A stretch of 52,861 bases of DNA, from NCBI GenBank assembly GCA_913045265.1, contig CAJWQX010000015.1, positions 1 through 52,861 on the forward strand, in the 5' to 3' direction. Numbering within the stretch: the stretch's first letter is position 1; each line of letters starts with the position of its first letter. Source of the DNA: UBA11889 sp002313255. Its GTDB lineage: Bacteria > Pseudomonadota > Gammaproteobacteria > Pseudomonadales > Azotimanducaceae. Shown piece by piece: positions 40,226 to 48,073 of this stretch. The position numbers and the translations under genes are program-made. The notes under the pieces are model-generated. The model was not told the DNA's origin. It made no database searches and saw nothing but the letters and a program-made list of their open reading frames with translations.

Positions 40226-41263
40226 TTACAGCATCGTCTCTGCAATAAGTTGCAGTGCTTCCGGTTGCCCACTGCCAATTAGCATCGTTCCCACTTCGCC
40301 TCGATCACCGGCTTCCTTCCACCGTTGTAGACGGTCGCGTATTCGGTCTGCAGGTCCAATCAAATGACAAGCATCGATGAGCTCGGCCGGAACAGCCGCC
40401 ATCGCTTCTTCTCGTCGGCCGGAGAGGTAGAGATCTTGGATGCGGACGGCGTCCTCCTCAAACCCAAGTTTCTTCGCGTAGTCGTTGTAAAAGTTTTTGT
40501 CGCGCGCACCCATACCGCCAATGTACAACGCCATGTTGCCTCGAATAGGCGCCATGCACTCCTCCACGCTATCTCCAATCACCACGGTCACAAAGGGCGA
40601 TATATCGAAATCAGTTAGCGTCTTGTTCCCAGCGGCTTCAAATCCCTTGCTTATCGGTTCATCAAAAACGCTGAACTTGTCGGGATCCATCCAAATGGGG
40701 AAGAGACCGTCACACACTTCAGCGGCGGCGGCCACACCCCGAGGAGTGATGCTCGCCGCGTACACCGGAATATCCTCTTCGCAATGAAGAATACTCTTCA
40801 TCGGTTTACCCAACCCGGTCGCGCCATCACCACGATACGGTAATTGATATTCCTTACCGTCGTAGCTTGCCGGTCCCTCTCGGGCAAAAATCTGTTTCAT
40901 GATCTCAACATATTCCTTCAGGCGGGTAACGGGTCGACCATATGGAACGCCATGCCAACCTTCCACGACTTGGGGCCCAGACGCTCCTAAACCAACGATA
41001 AACCGACCCCCCGATAATTCTGCCAGCGTCATCGCCGTCATCGCCGCCATCGCGGGCGTCCTAGCGGGCATTTGCATAATCGCGGTGCCCACCTTGATCG
41101 TTTGCGTTTGCGCCAAGATCCAGGCTGCAGGCGTGACCGCATCGGATCCCCAGGCCTCTGATGTCCAAATCGATTCGTACCCGAGACTCTCAGCGTGCAA
41201 CACGTTCTCAATTGGAATATTGATCCGACGGCCCGAATAACCGGAAATAAGCCCGAGTTTCAT
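40226..41263 (-). CDS. LLM class oxidoreductase, likely F420-dependent (TIGR03559-like)
   Basis: 345-residue LLM protein: MKLGLISGYSG, LGYESIWTSEAWGSDAVTP, GGRFIVGLGASGPQVVEGWHG and PVYAASITPRGVAAAAEVCDG occur in order. GLGASGPQVVEGWHGxP(Y/F) is, from memory, a signature of F420-dependent LLM proteins of the TIGR03559 group found in mycobacteria. AGGAG 7 bp before the ATG fixes the start. It converges with the kinase gene 10 bp away and ends this LLM-rich section. Substrate unknown. Confidence 0.88.
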   Translation of the reverse strand: MKLGLISGYSGRRINIPIENVLHAESLGYESIWTSEAWGSDAVTPAAWILAQTQTIKVGTAIMQMPARTPAMAAMTAMTLAELSGGRFIVGLGASGPQVVEGWHGVPYGRPVTRLKEYVEIMKQIFAREGPASYDGKEYQLPYRGDGATGLGKPMKSILHCEEDIPVYAASITPRGVAAAAEVCDGLFPIWMDPDKFSVFDEPISKGFEAAGNKTLTDFDISPFVTVVIGDSVEECMAPIRGNMALYIGGMGARDKNFYNDYAKKLGFEEDAVRIQDLYLSGRREEAMAAVPAELIDACHLIGPADRIRDRLQRWKEAGDRGEVGTMLIGSGQPEALQLIAETML

Positions 41264-41366
41264 GGTTCGCTCCTGAGAATAGTGTTCAAGAAAAACAACA
41301 TATCACGAACAACTATCTAGACCGCAACATCGATCCAACCCGCGTCTGTTCGGAATTACGGAAGTC

Positions 41367-41645
41367 TTATCCCATTGCCCCGAGTGTATTCTTGCGCAGC
41401 TGTGCATTGATGTGCTCGACAATATCAGCGGACTCATACAACCACTCGACGTCCCCGGTGTCTCTTTCAATGCGCAAACACGGCACCGTGCCTTTACCAC
41501 CTCCCCGGATCAAATCGACGTATGCCTCGCGGTCTAACAAAATATCGCGCATAGGGACTCTCATATTGACTCCATCCAAAAACTGACGGACCCGACGACA
41601 ATAAAGGCAGGAATCGTACTGATAGAGTATGTACTGCTCCGTCAT
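41367..41645 (-). CDS. Glutaredoxin / GST N-terminal-like thiol protein
   Basis: 92 residues with thioredoxin fold: LYQYDSCLYCRRVR with Cys13 and Cys16, GTVPCL carrying the cis-proline, and a C-terminal ESADIVEHI helix as in glutaredoxins and GST N-domains. The CLYC active site differs from the usual CPYC or CPFC. ATG at 41645 gives family length; an in-frame extension would run into the divergent DsbA-like gene. Its start is only 23 bp from that of the DsbA-like gene, and the promoters must overlap the coding parts. Role in thiol redox. Confidence 0.82.
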   Translation of the reverse strand: MTEQYILYQYDSCLYCRRVRQFLDGVNMRVPMRDILLDREAYVDLIRGGGKGTVPCLRIERDTGDVEWLYESADIVEHINAQLRKNTLGAMG

Positions 41646-41668
41646 GCGGTGCAGTATAAACTGCCCGC

Positions 41669-42349
41669 ATGGCACGATCACAGATAGCTCGAGTTAACCG
41701 TCTCCGAACCGCAATCATCGCCATCGGCGCAGTGGTAATCGTTGCGTTGATTGTCGTCGGAACACTATACAGCTCGGGCCGATTAGGTGCTGGTGGATCA
41801 GGCGCAGAAAACAAATACCGAGATCTCGGGCGAAATCCTCGTACTCTACCGATCGAGATCGTTGAGTACTTTTCCTACGCCTGCATCCACTGTAGGAACT
41901 TCGACCCTGTTATCGAAGACTGGAAGACGACGCTCCCAGCGGGGGTTCAATTTCGACGCGCCCACGTGGGGTACTCGAGCGAAATTGCGCTTCTCGCCCG
42001 TTCCCATTATGTGCTTGCGCATCACGATGCACTCGAGCGAAACCATACGCGACTGTTTAGAGCAATCCACGATCGAGGAAAACGCTTTCAGACTGCTGAA
42101 TCGATTGCCGACTACGTCGACGGCTTCGGTATTAAACGCGACGTGTTTCTGAGTACGATCAAAGGGCGCCGCATCAGCGAACTTGCTCTCGCGGACGATC
42201 AACGTTGGAGGGAGTACGGCCTGACGGGCGTCCCGGCATTGGTCGTCGCCGATAACTATGTGATTAACATGGATCTAGGACGCACGCGCGCACTCGAAAT
42301 AATCGATGCCTTGGTGAATGAGCTGCTCGCTAAATCACCAGATCAATGA
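41669..42349 (+). CDS. Membrane-anchored DsbA-family thiol:disulfide protein
   Basis: 226 residues. A basic N-terminus and one hydrophobic segment (about 15-34) anchor it, with the domain facing the periplasm. The DsbA core follows: IEIVEYFSYACIHCRNF with Cys72 and Cys75, a helical insert (residues ~105-180) and GVPALVV with the cis-proline. The dipeptide in CIHC is Ile-His instead of Pro-His, so its redox potential may differ from DsbA. It probably oxidises or isomerises exported proteins. It precedes mrcB by 57 bp on the same strand. Confidence 0.85.
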   Translation: MARSQIARVNRLRTAIIAIGAVVIVALIVVGTLYSSGRLGAGGSGAENKYRDLGRNPRTLPIEIVEYFSYACIHCRNFDPVIEDWKTTLPAGVQFRRAHVGYSSEIALLARSHYVLAHHDALERNHTRLFRAIHDRGKRFQTAESIADYVDGFGIKRDVFLSTIKGRRISELALADDQRWREYGLTGVPALVVADNYVINMDLGRTRALEIIDALVNELLAKSPDQ

Positions 42350-42406
42350 CCCCTTGATCGCAGTGTTGCGGCGTAGCCACCGACGTTCCAAACCACGAAC
42401 GGCGTC

Positions 42407-44677
42407 GTGACGAAAAAACGATGGCGCCGACTTTGGTCGCGCGTGATTCGGTCCATTGTCATCTCAGCATTAATCGGGTTGGTTGGTGTCGGAGCCTACG
42501 TGGTATATCTGGACGGCACCATTACTCGGACATTCGAAGGACGCCGATGGACGGTTCCCGCACAGGTTTTCGCGCAACCGCTCGAAGTCTACGAAGGCAT
42601 GGACCTTTCTCAAGAGGCATTTCTCATCGAGCTGGACCGACTTGGGTACAGCCCGCAGGGGTCCGGCGAGTATCCAGGGACCTACTACATCGGCCCAAGA
42701 TCCGTCGTTGTAACGCTACGACCCTTCCGGTTCCCAGATGGTCACCGTGCCGCACAAACAGTTTCTGTACGATTCCGCGGTGACCGCCTCTCGCGTTTAT
42801 TGTCCGCTGACCGAACCGGTCCGGTCAGGCTAGAACCGGCCGTCATCGGAAGTTTTTTTCCTAGTCACGGCGAAGACCGTCTAATTGTCGAACCAGAGAA
42901 CACGCCTCATTTATTGACCGAAACGTTAATCGCTGTCGAAGACCGCAACTTTCAAAGTCATTGGGGCTTCGACGTTGGCGGCATTCTACGAGCATTGATG
43001 GTCAACGTTGCCGAGGGAAAAGTCCGCCAGGGCGGAAGCACGCTAACCCAACAATTGGTGAAATCTTATTTCCTCGATAATCGCAGAACGTTTACCCGCA
43101 AATTTCGTGAGCTCGTCATGGCTATCATCCTCGAACGCCACTTCGAAAAAGAAGAACTGCTCAACGCATACATTAACGAAATTTTCTTGGGGCAAAACGG
43201 GCGCAGGGCAATTCATGGATTTGGGCTCGGAAGCCAGTTCTATTTCCGTCGCCCACTTGAGGAACTCAGCGCCGAAGAAATCGCCCTGTTGGTCGCCATC
43301 GTTCGCGGTCCGACCTATTACAACCCGTACCGATATCCCGAACGCGCTCAGGCTCGCCGCGACCGAGTTCTTAATACCATGCGCGCTTACGACTTGATCG
43401 ATGATGCCACTGTCCGTGCAGCACTCGCCCATCCGATTCAGCTGGCCGCTTCTCGCGCTGGCGGACGCTATTACCCGGCATTTATGGATCTCGTCAGACG
43501 CGAATTGTCTCGAGATTTCGATGCTGACGACCTCGCCGCTAACGGCTATCGAATATTCACCACCTTAAAGCCACATCTTCAAGACGCGGCCCAAACCGCC
43601 ACGCTTCGAACACTGGGTAATTTAGAACGCGAGCGAAACTTGCCGACTAAAACGTTAGAAGCAGCCGTGATCATGCGCGACAGCCAGACTGGCGACATCC
43701 ATGCGGTGGTTGGTGGGCGTACCCAAGGGAGCCAGGGATTCAATCGGGCTCTCGACGCGCGTCGACAGGTCGGGTCGCTGTTGAAACCCGTCGTTACCTT
43801 AAGCGCTCTTGAAAGCGGCCGGTATCACCTCGCCTCCACTGTCGATGACGCACCGATTGTGCTGCCAGATTTCAACAATTGGACGCCACTCAACTTCGAC
43901 GGACAATTCCGCGGGCCCGTTCCGCTCATACGTGTTTTAAGCGACTCCCTCAACGTCGCGACCGTGCGCGTCGGTATGGACATTGGCGTCGCGAAAGTGG
44001 CGAACCGCATCACAAATCTTACCGGGAAGGCCATCTCGCATCCGTTCCCTTCATTATTTCTCGGTGCGCTGGATCTCACGCCTTTCGAAGTGTCGGAACT
44101 TTACGCTGCCTTCGCGAGCGGCGGATTCCGAACTCCAGGTAGGTCCGTCGTTGTGGTGTTAGACGATAGGGCCGCCACCCTGTCCCGCTACGCAATTGAC
44201 GTTAAACAGATGTTTAGCCCCGATAACGCAGCCGCCATGACACGCGCATTACAAGTTGCCATGCAACACGGTACCGGGCGGTCTTCTCAGTTTCGCTCAA
44301 CGGGAATCGCAGGTAAAACAGGATCATCGGACAATTACCGAGATAGTTGGGTGGCTGTATTTGACGCCAACCTACTAACCATTGTGTGGATTGGGAAAGA
44401 CGACAACGGTGCCCACGGTCTCAGCGGATCGAGAGGCGCGCTTCGTTTATGGGATCTGTTGGCGCATGATCTCGCCATTCAAAACGCGCTAGTGCCGCGG
44501 TTAAGCGACGTGTTGGAGTGGACTTGGATCGACTACCAAACCGGAAACGAGACCACAGAACAATGTCCAAACGCAGTAAGCGTTCCCCTCCCACGGAGCG
44601 TTGACTTACCCGCTAAAATCGACTGTGCAAGAGGATCGTCTCGACGTCGTAGTAAAATCCGGGAATGGCGCGACTGA
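42407..44677 (+). CDS. mrcB: Bifunctional penicillin-binding protein 1b
   Basis: Class A PBP of 756 residues that polymerises and cross-links peptidoglycan. In order: a short cytoplasmic basic tail and one membrane helix (about 12-34), a UB2H-like region (about 45-145), the GT51 glycosyltransferase domain with catalytic Glu178 (AVEDRNF) and RQGGSTLTQQLVK, and the transpeptidase with SLLK (Ser457-Lys460), SLN (Ser514-Asn516) and KTG (637-639). The UB2H region and length identify the PBP1b rather than the PBP1a branch. GTG start. It overlaps the LpoP-like gene by 13 bp. Confidence 0.95.
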   Translation: MTKKRWRRLWSRVIRSIVISALIGLVGVGAYVVYLDGTITRTFEGRRWTVPAQVFAQPLEVYEGMDLSQEAFLIELDRLGYSPQGSGEYPGTYYIGPRSVVVTLRPFRFPDGHRAAQTVSVRFRGDRLSRLLSADRTGPVRLEPAVIGSFFPSHGEDRLIVEPENTPHLLTETLIAVEDRNFQSHWGFDVGGILRALMVNVAEGKVRQGGSTLTQQLVKSYFLDNRRTFTRKFRELVMAIILERHFEKEELLNAYINEIFLGQNGRRAIHGFGLGSQFYFRRPLEELSAEEIALLVAIVRGPTYYNPYRYPERAQARRDRVLNTMRAYDLIDDATVRAALAHPIQLAASRAGGRYYPAFMDLVRRELSRDFDADDLAANGYRIFTTLKPHLQDAAQTATLRTLGNLERERNLPTKTLEAAVIMRDSQTGDIHAVVGGRTQGSQGFNRALDARRQVGSLLKPVVTLSALESGRYHLASTVDDAPIVLPDFNNWTPLNFDGQFRGPVPLIRVLSDSLNVATVRVGMDIGVAKVANRITNLTGKAISHPFPSLFLGALDLTPFEVSELYAAFASGGFRTPGRSVVVVLDDRAATLSRYAIDVKQMFSPDNAAAMTRALQVAMQHGTGRSSQFRSTGIAGKTGSSDNYRDSWVAVFDANLLTIVWIGKDDNGAHGLSGSRGALRLWDLLAHDLAIQNALVPRLSDVLEWTWIDYQTGNETTEQCPNAVSVPLPRSVDLPAKIDCARGSSRRRSKIREWRD

Positions 44678-45099
44678 CGATTTTTTTTGTTTTCTTGTTT
44701 TCGGCCGGATGCGCTGTTAAAGCACCGGCGCCCTCGGAAAGCCAGTCAACGACCGCGCCAATAAGCGGGGGATTATTCGAACCCGAAAACACTGTATCGA
44801 CGATCCTGATCTCCAACGCGCGCGACATGATTGCCAAAGACAAAGTGGTGGACGCGATTGTTTTGCTTGAGCGGGCATTACGGCTGGATCCACAAAACGG
44901 CTATACCTGGCTCGTTCTAGCCGATGCGGAACTCAGTCGCATGGGATTTATTCGGGCGGAACAATTTGCTCGGAAAGCTGCCCTTTTCCTTTCGAAAATG
45001 GACCAAATTCAAGCATGGCGAACGATAGCGAATGCGCTCGACGGGCGCGGAGACAAAGGCGCAGCTCGATCAATCCGCGAATTGCACAACATCCGTTGA
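44665..45099 (+). CDS. lpoP: TPR lipoprotein, probable PBP1b activator LpoP
   Basis: 144 residues: lipoprotein signal with lipobox SAGC (Cys16), a short Ser/Pro/Thr-rich linker (about 20-37) and two TPR-like helical repeats (about 46-140, LERALRLDPQNGYTWLVLADAEL in part). In Pseudomonas aeruginosa a TPR lipoprotein encoded beside the PBP1b gene, LpoP, activates PBP1b from the outer membrane; architecture and the 13-bp overlap with mrcB fit that role. Ser after the lipidated Cys is not Asp, so outer-membrane sorting is expected. Identity as LpoP rests on position and layout. Confidence 0.68.
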   Translation: MARLTIFFVFLFSAGCAVKAPAPSESQSTTAPISGGLFEPENTVSTILISNARDMIAKDKVVDAIVLLERALRLDPQNGYTWLVLADAELSRMGFIRAEQFARKAALFLSKMDQIQAWRTIANALDGRGDKGAARSIRELHNIR

Positions 45100-45114
45100 C
45101 GGCAAACCAACGGC

Positions 45115-46317
45115 TTAATCAGGGCTTAAATCGACCTCCAGAATTCGCGTCACAAAATTCGCAGAGAAACCTAGCTTCGTCGCAATATCCTCTAATACCC
45201 CTCGTTCGGGCTCCATGGTATGGCCCTCTGCACGAGCGACGATGCAAAGGTCTTGCAATACCTGCATCGCCTGAGTAGCGCTGGCGACTTCTTTTACGCG
45301 GTCAATCCGATCATCGAGATCCTCCTCCAACGCGCTGACATCGACGGTTTCCTTGAACGCTCCTTTGCCAAAAAACTTCTCGAAAATCGCGACTTCCGCT
45401 TGAGTGATTTCGCCGTCGGCACGCGCGACCGTGAGCGACGCTGCAAAGAGTAGACGGCGCATGGCTTCGGCTGCCACGGTCTTTGCCTCCAGGTAGCTTG
45501 GTTCCATAAGGCTCATTAGCTTCTGCACACCCATTTCGAGTTGCGCAATACTTCCTCCCGAGGAATTAACCAACTCCGACCGATGGAAAAGCTCTAAGGC
45601 TTTCACTCGTAGTGGGCTAAATGGATGGGTAGAAAACCAATCCTCACTGGGCGCTCCCACGCCTGGGTCGGCGTCTTCTTCTTGCATCTGATCGACCTGT
45701 GACAAGAAGTCAGCAAGTTGGAAGCGAATGGTTCGTCCGGACAGACCAGATGCCAATTTGAATAATGCGCGTGCTACACCCTCCTGATCATCCGCGCAAT
45801 AAGCCCCGGCGCGGTCCGCAGAAATTTCTGCGTACCGTGACCAAGCGAATAACGACAGAGCGAGCCGCGGGTCAGGCTTCTCTTTGCCCCGAAGTACAAA
45901 TCCAATCGGTATGTCATGATGCGCATAGACATGATGCCCAAGTTCATGGCCCATCACGAAAACGATTTCAGATCCTTCAAAATCCTCCAACAACGCCGAA
46001 GAAAACATAACCAACAGCCGGCCCTCCTCGGGCCGAAAGCACATGGCGTTGTGCTGCGGGCTCGGAAATACAAACAGCTCCAAGGGTAATGCAACGCCCA
46101 ACTTTTCTATGCACGCATCCGCCATCGATCGCAACGACGGAGCCATCGCGTGGCTCAGCCGGACTGCAGTTGCAAGGAGCCGTCGTCGAGTCCGAAACGG
46201 AGAGTCGCCCTCTATCCGAGCAATTCGTTCCTTGATCCGAACAATTGTTGGATCCCGGCCAAGAGCATCAAAGAGATCACGGTCATTACCACAACGGATT
46301 TTCTCCGCTTCCGTCAT
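45115..46317 (-). CDS. M48-type metallopeptidase with C-terminal TerB-like domain
   Basis: 400 residues. Zinc site His124-Glu125-x2-His128 (GHELGHH) and the third ligand Glu164 in EISADRAG define an M48 peptidase; FSTHPFSPLR is a further family block. No signal peptide or membrane helix precedes it, unlike HtpX or Oma1-type members, so it is probably cytosolic. The last ~110 residues (LLFAASLTVARADGEITQAEV... and LCIVARAEGHTMEPERGVL, in part) show the TerB pattern of paired DG/EG acidic loops. It starts 15 bp after the MerR-TPR gene. A peptidase fused to TerB is unusual; substrate unknown. Confidence 0.84.
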   Translation of the reverse strand: MTEAEKIRCGNDRDLFDALGRDPTIVRIKERIARIEGDSPFRTRRRLLATAVRLSHAMAPSLRSMADACIEKLGVALPLELFVFPSPQHNAMCFRPEEGRLLVMFSSALLEDFEGSEIVFVMGHELGHHVYAHHDIPIGFVLRGKEKPDPRLALSLFAWSRYAEISADRAGAYCADDQEGVARALFKLASGLSGRTIRFQLADFLSQVDQMQEEDADPGVGAPSEDWFSTHPFSPLRVKALELFHRSELVNSSGGSIAQLEMGVQKLMSLMEPSYLEAKTVAAEAMRRLLFAASLTVARADGEITQAEVAIFEKFFGKGAFKETVDVSALEEDLDDRIDRVKEVASATQAMQVLQDLCIVARAEGHTMEPERGVLEDIATKLGFSANFVTRILEVDLSPD

Positions 46318-46332
46318 TCAAATTTGTCGCTG

Positions 46333-47205
46333 TTAATCCAAATCCATCAGTCTTCGGTATTGACGCAAGTGACGCAGCGAAGACAACTGGTCGCCTCGAA
46401 TTTCATAGATACGGGCCAGGTTGTAATGCGCGTCAGCAACAGACAGCGCTTTTCGATAAAACTTTACCGCGAGATCAATCTCGTCAAGTTCGTCGAACAC
46501 CGTCCCCATGTTGTAGTGAGCTAGTTGATGGGAAGGCGTTGTTTCGAGGGCACGATGGTAGTGCTGTTTTGCGCGTTTTAGGTCGCCTCGTAGTTGACAC
46601 AGACGTCCAAGATTGACGTGCGCATCGGCGTTCTCTGGATCCAAGTTGATTGCTCGCAGGTAAGCATCAGGAGCCTTCTCAGGGTCAACTTCTTCGAGCT
46701 CGAGTCCGAGGTTATACCAATCGTCGCCATCGAGTTCATCGAAAGACTCCTTGCCCCGGTCGCCACGCTGTGCCAGCGAAGCAATGTTGTCAGCCGGCTC
46801 GGCTCCCGCAAAATTCAATAGACCTTGCCCTGTTTGGGCATCCCAGATGCCTTGAGATCCACGGAGAACGACGTTGTCGCCGTCGGCATAAATTGGTAGC
46901 GAAGAAAGCGTTCGTTCATCCGTGACCTGTTTGCACAACTTCGTCAAAACAGAAAAGGTCCGCCGTACTTTCACATCGCCATCAAGCAAACGGCGCGCCG
47001 TCCGGAGCAAAACTAAATCTTGGAATCCGAAGCGATACTCGTACCGATCACCTCGCTCGGGCTCGATAAGGCCCCGTTCGACGAAGTGCCTAATTTGGCG
47101 CGAAGGTAGTCCGGTAAGTCCCGCTACTTGGCGCGTGGTATAACCATGGTCAGATCCGCGCCGATTAGTCTCGCTTTTCTGAGGCGCTACGAACAAGTCC
47201 GGCAT
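46333..47205 (-). CDS. MerR-type DNA-binding protein with TPR domain
   Basis: 290 residues. YTTRQVAGLTGLPSRQIRHFVERGLIEP (20-47, in part) is the winged HTH of MerR regulators, with RYEYRFGFQDLVLLRTARRLL completing it. After a linker, three to four TPR units follow (about 160-285: NLGLELEEVDPEKAPDAYLRAINLDPENADAH and similar). No metal-sensing cysteines are seen. MerR-TPR proteins sense protein partners rather than metals, by inference. It is co-directional with the M48-TerB gene, 15 bp apart, and probably controls or cooperates with it. GC-rich spacing upstream (193 bp) holds no gene. Confidence 0.85.
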   Translation of the reverse strand: MPDLFVAPQKSETNRRGSDHGYTTRQVAGLTGLPSRQIRHFVERGLIEPERGDRYEYRFGFQDLVLLRTARRLLDGDVKVRRTFSVLTKLCKQVTDERTLSSLPIYADGDNVVLRGSQGIWDAQTGQGLLNFAGAEPADNIASLAQRGDRGKESFDELDGDDWYNLGLELEEVDPEKAPDAYLRAINLDPENADAHVNLGRLCQLRGDLKRAKQHYHRALETTPSHQLAHYNMGTVFDELDEIDLAVKFYRKALSVADAHYNLARIYEIRGDQLSSLRHLRQYRRLMDLD

Positions 47206-47398
47206 GGCACTCCCGACACTCGCCTGGTCTGGTCAGCCTTCGGTAGATCCGTCCCGACGTCACAACCCACTAACAGCCTATTTCCTCGCAGCCGTCAAAC
47301 ACCATCGCCTTTCTGGATTGCGATACGGTTCTAGGGAATATAGCCGGTAACTCGCTGACCCTCAACAAGCGCCTTCGCGTAACTTGAAAATTCATCCG

Positions 47399-47887
47399 TT
47401 ATTCCGCTGTCGCCGTCTTCTGGTTCCATGAACGCAGGACCGTACCGGTATATCGCTTGGCTCGAATCGCGTGGTCGAGAGCGACAACTTGGTCGTTATC
47501 GACTTCATGGATCACACGAATCCCGCACACCGGTGTAACGACGATGCGTTCGCTCGCCGCAATGAACCCCCGAAACGAATCGCCTGTACATATTCGGCCA
47601 CGGCGTTGCTGGAAGTCCAGCAAGTGCTCGTTACGCAAGCCGCGGCAACGCCGATGGGTCTGGGCAATCCACGAGCGGTTGCCCAACCCCCGCATCAGCA
47701 ACGTGTTTTCGTCTAGAACTTCGATGCGCCGAAATGTTCGCATGGTCAAGCACCGTACGGACGCGACATACGCCTCAGCGGGAAGAGGTTCCGCAAGTAT
47801 CGATTCCAACGATTCTTCGGCAGCCATATCTGCGCAGGCGCTAAGAAGTACCACAACCGTTAAAAAGGTCGAACGACGCCTGATCAT
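47399..47887 (-). CDS. Putative lipoprotein, DUF6491-like
   Basis: 162 residues from the ATG at 47887: a basic MIRRRS start, hydrophobic stretch and lipobox LSAC (Cys17) make a lipoprotein. The mature part has IEVLDENTLLMRGLGNRSWIAQ, RRCRGLRNEHLLDF and GRICTGDSFRG with three conserved-looking cysteines, which recalls the uncharacterised DUF6491 proteins of Gammaproteobacteria and Xanthomonadales. An in-frame extension to 48055 is less likely because it places the signal peptide inside. Function unknown. Confidence 0.68.
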   Translation of the reverse strand: MIRRRSTFLTVVVLLSACADMAAEESLESILAEPLPAEAYVASVRCLTMRTFRRIEVLDENTLLMRGLGNRSWIAQTHRRCRGLRNEHLLDFQQRRGRICTGDSFRGFIAASERIVVTPVCGIRVIHEVDNDQVVALDHAIRAKRYTGTVLRSWNQKTATAE

Positions 47888-48073
47888 TCCTCGATGGTAC
47901 GCCACGTTCGACGCACATCTAACCCCGGATTCGTCACCTAGGATAAGACTTAATCTATCGGCCAGCCCTGAAAAGCCTGCCGTTTGACGAGCTTCCGCCT
48001 TAATGACAACGACGTCTCGCATGCTCTCGACATCCATGCCGAGGGCTCTCCTCAAATGTTGGGGTACAACGAT

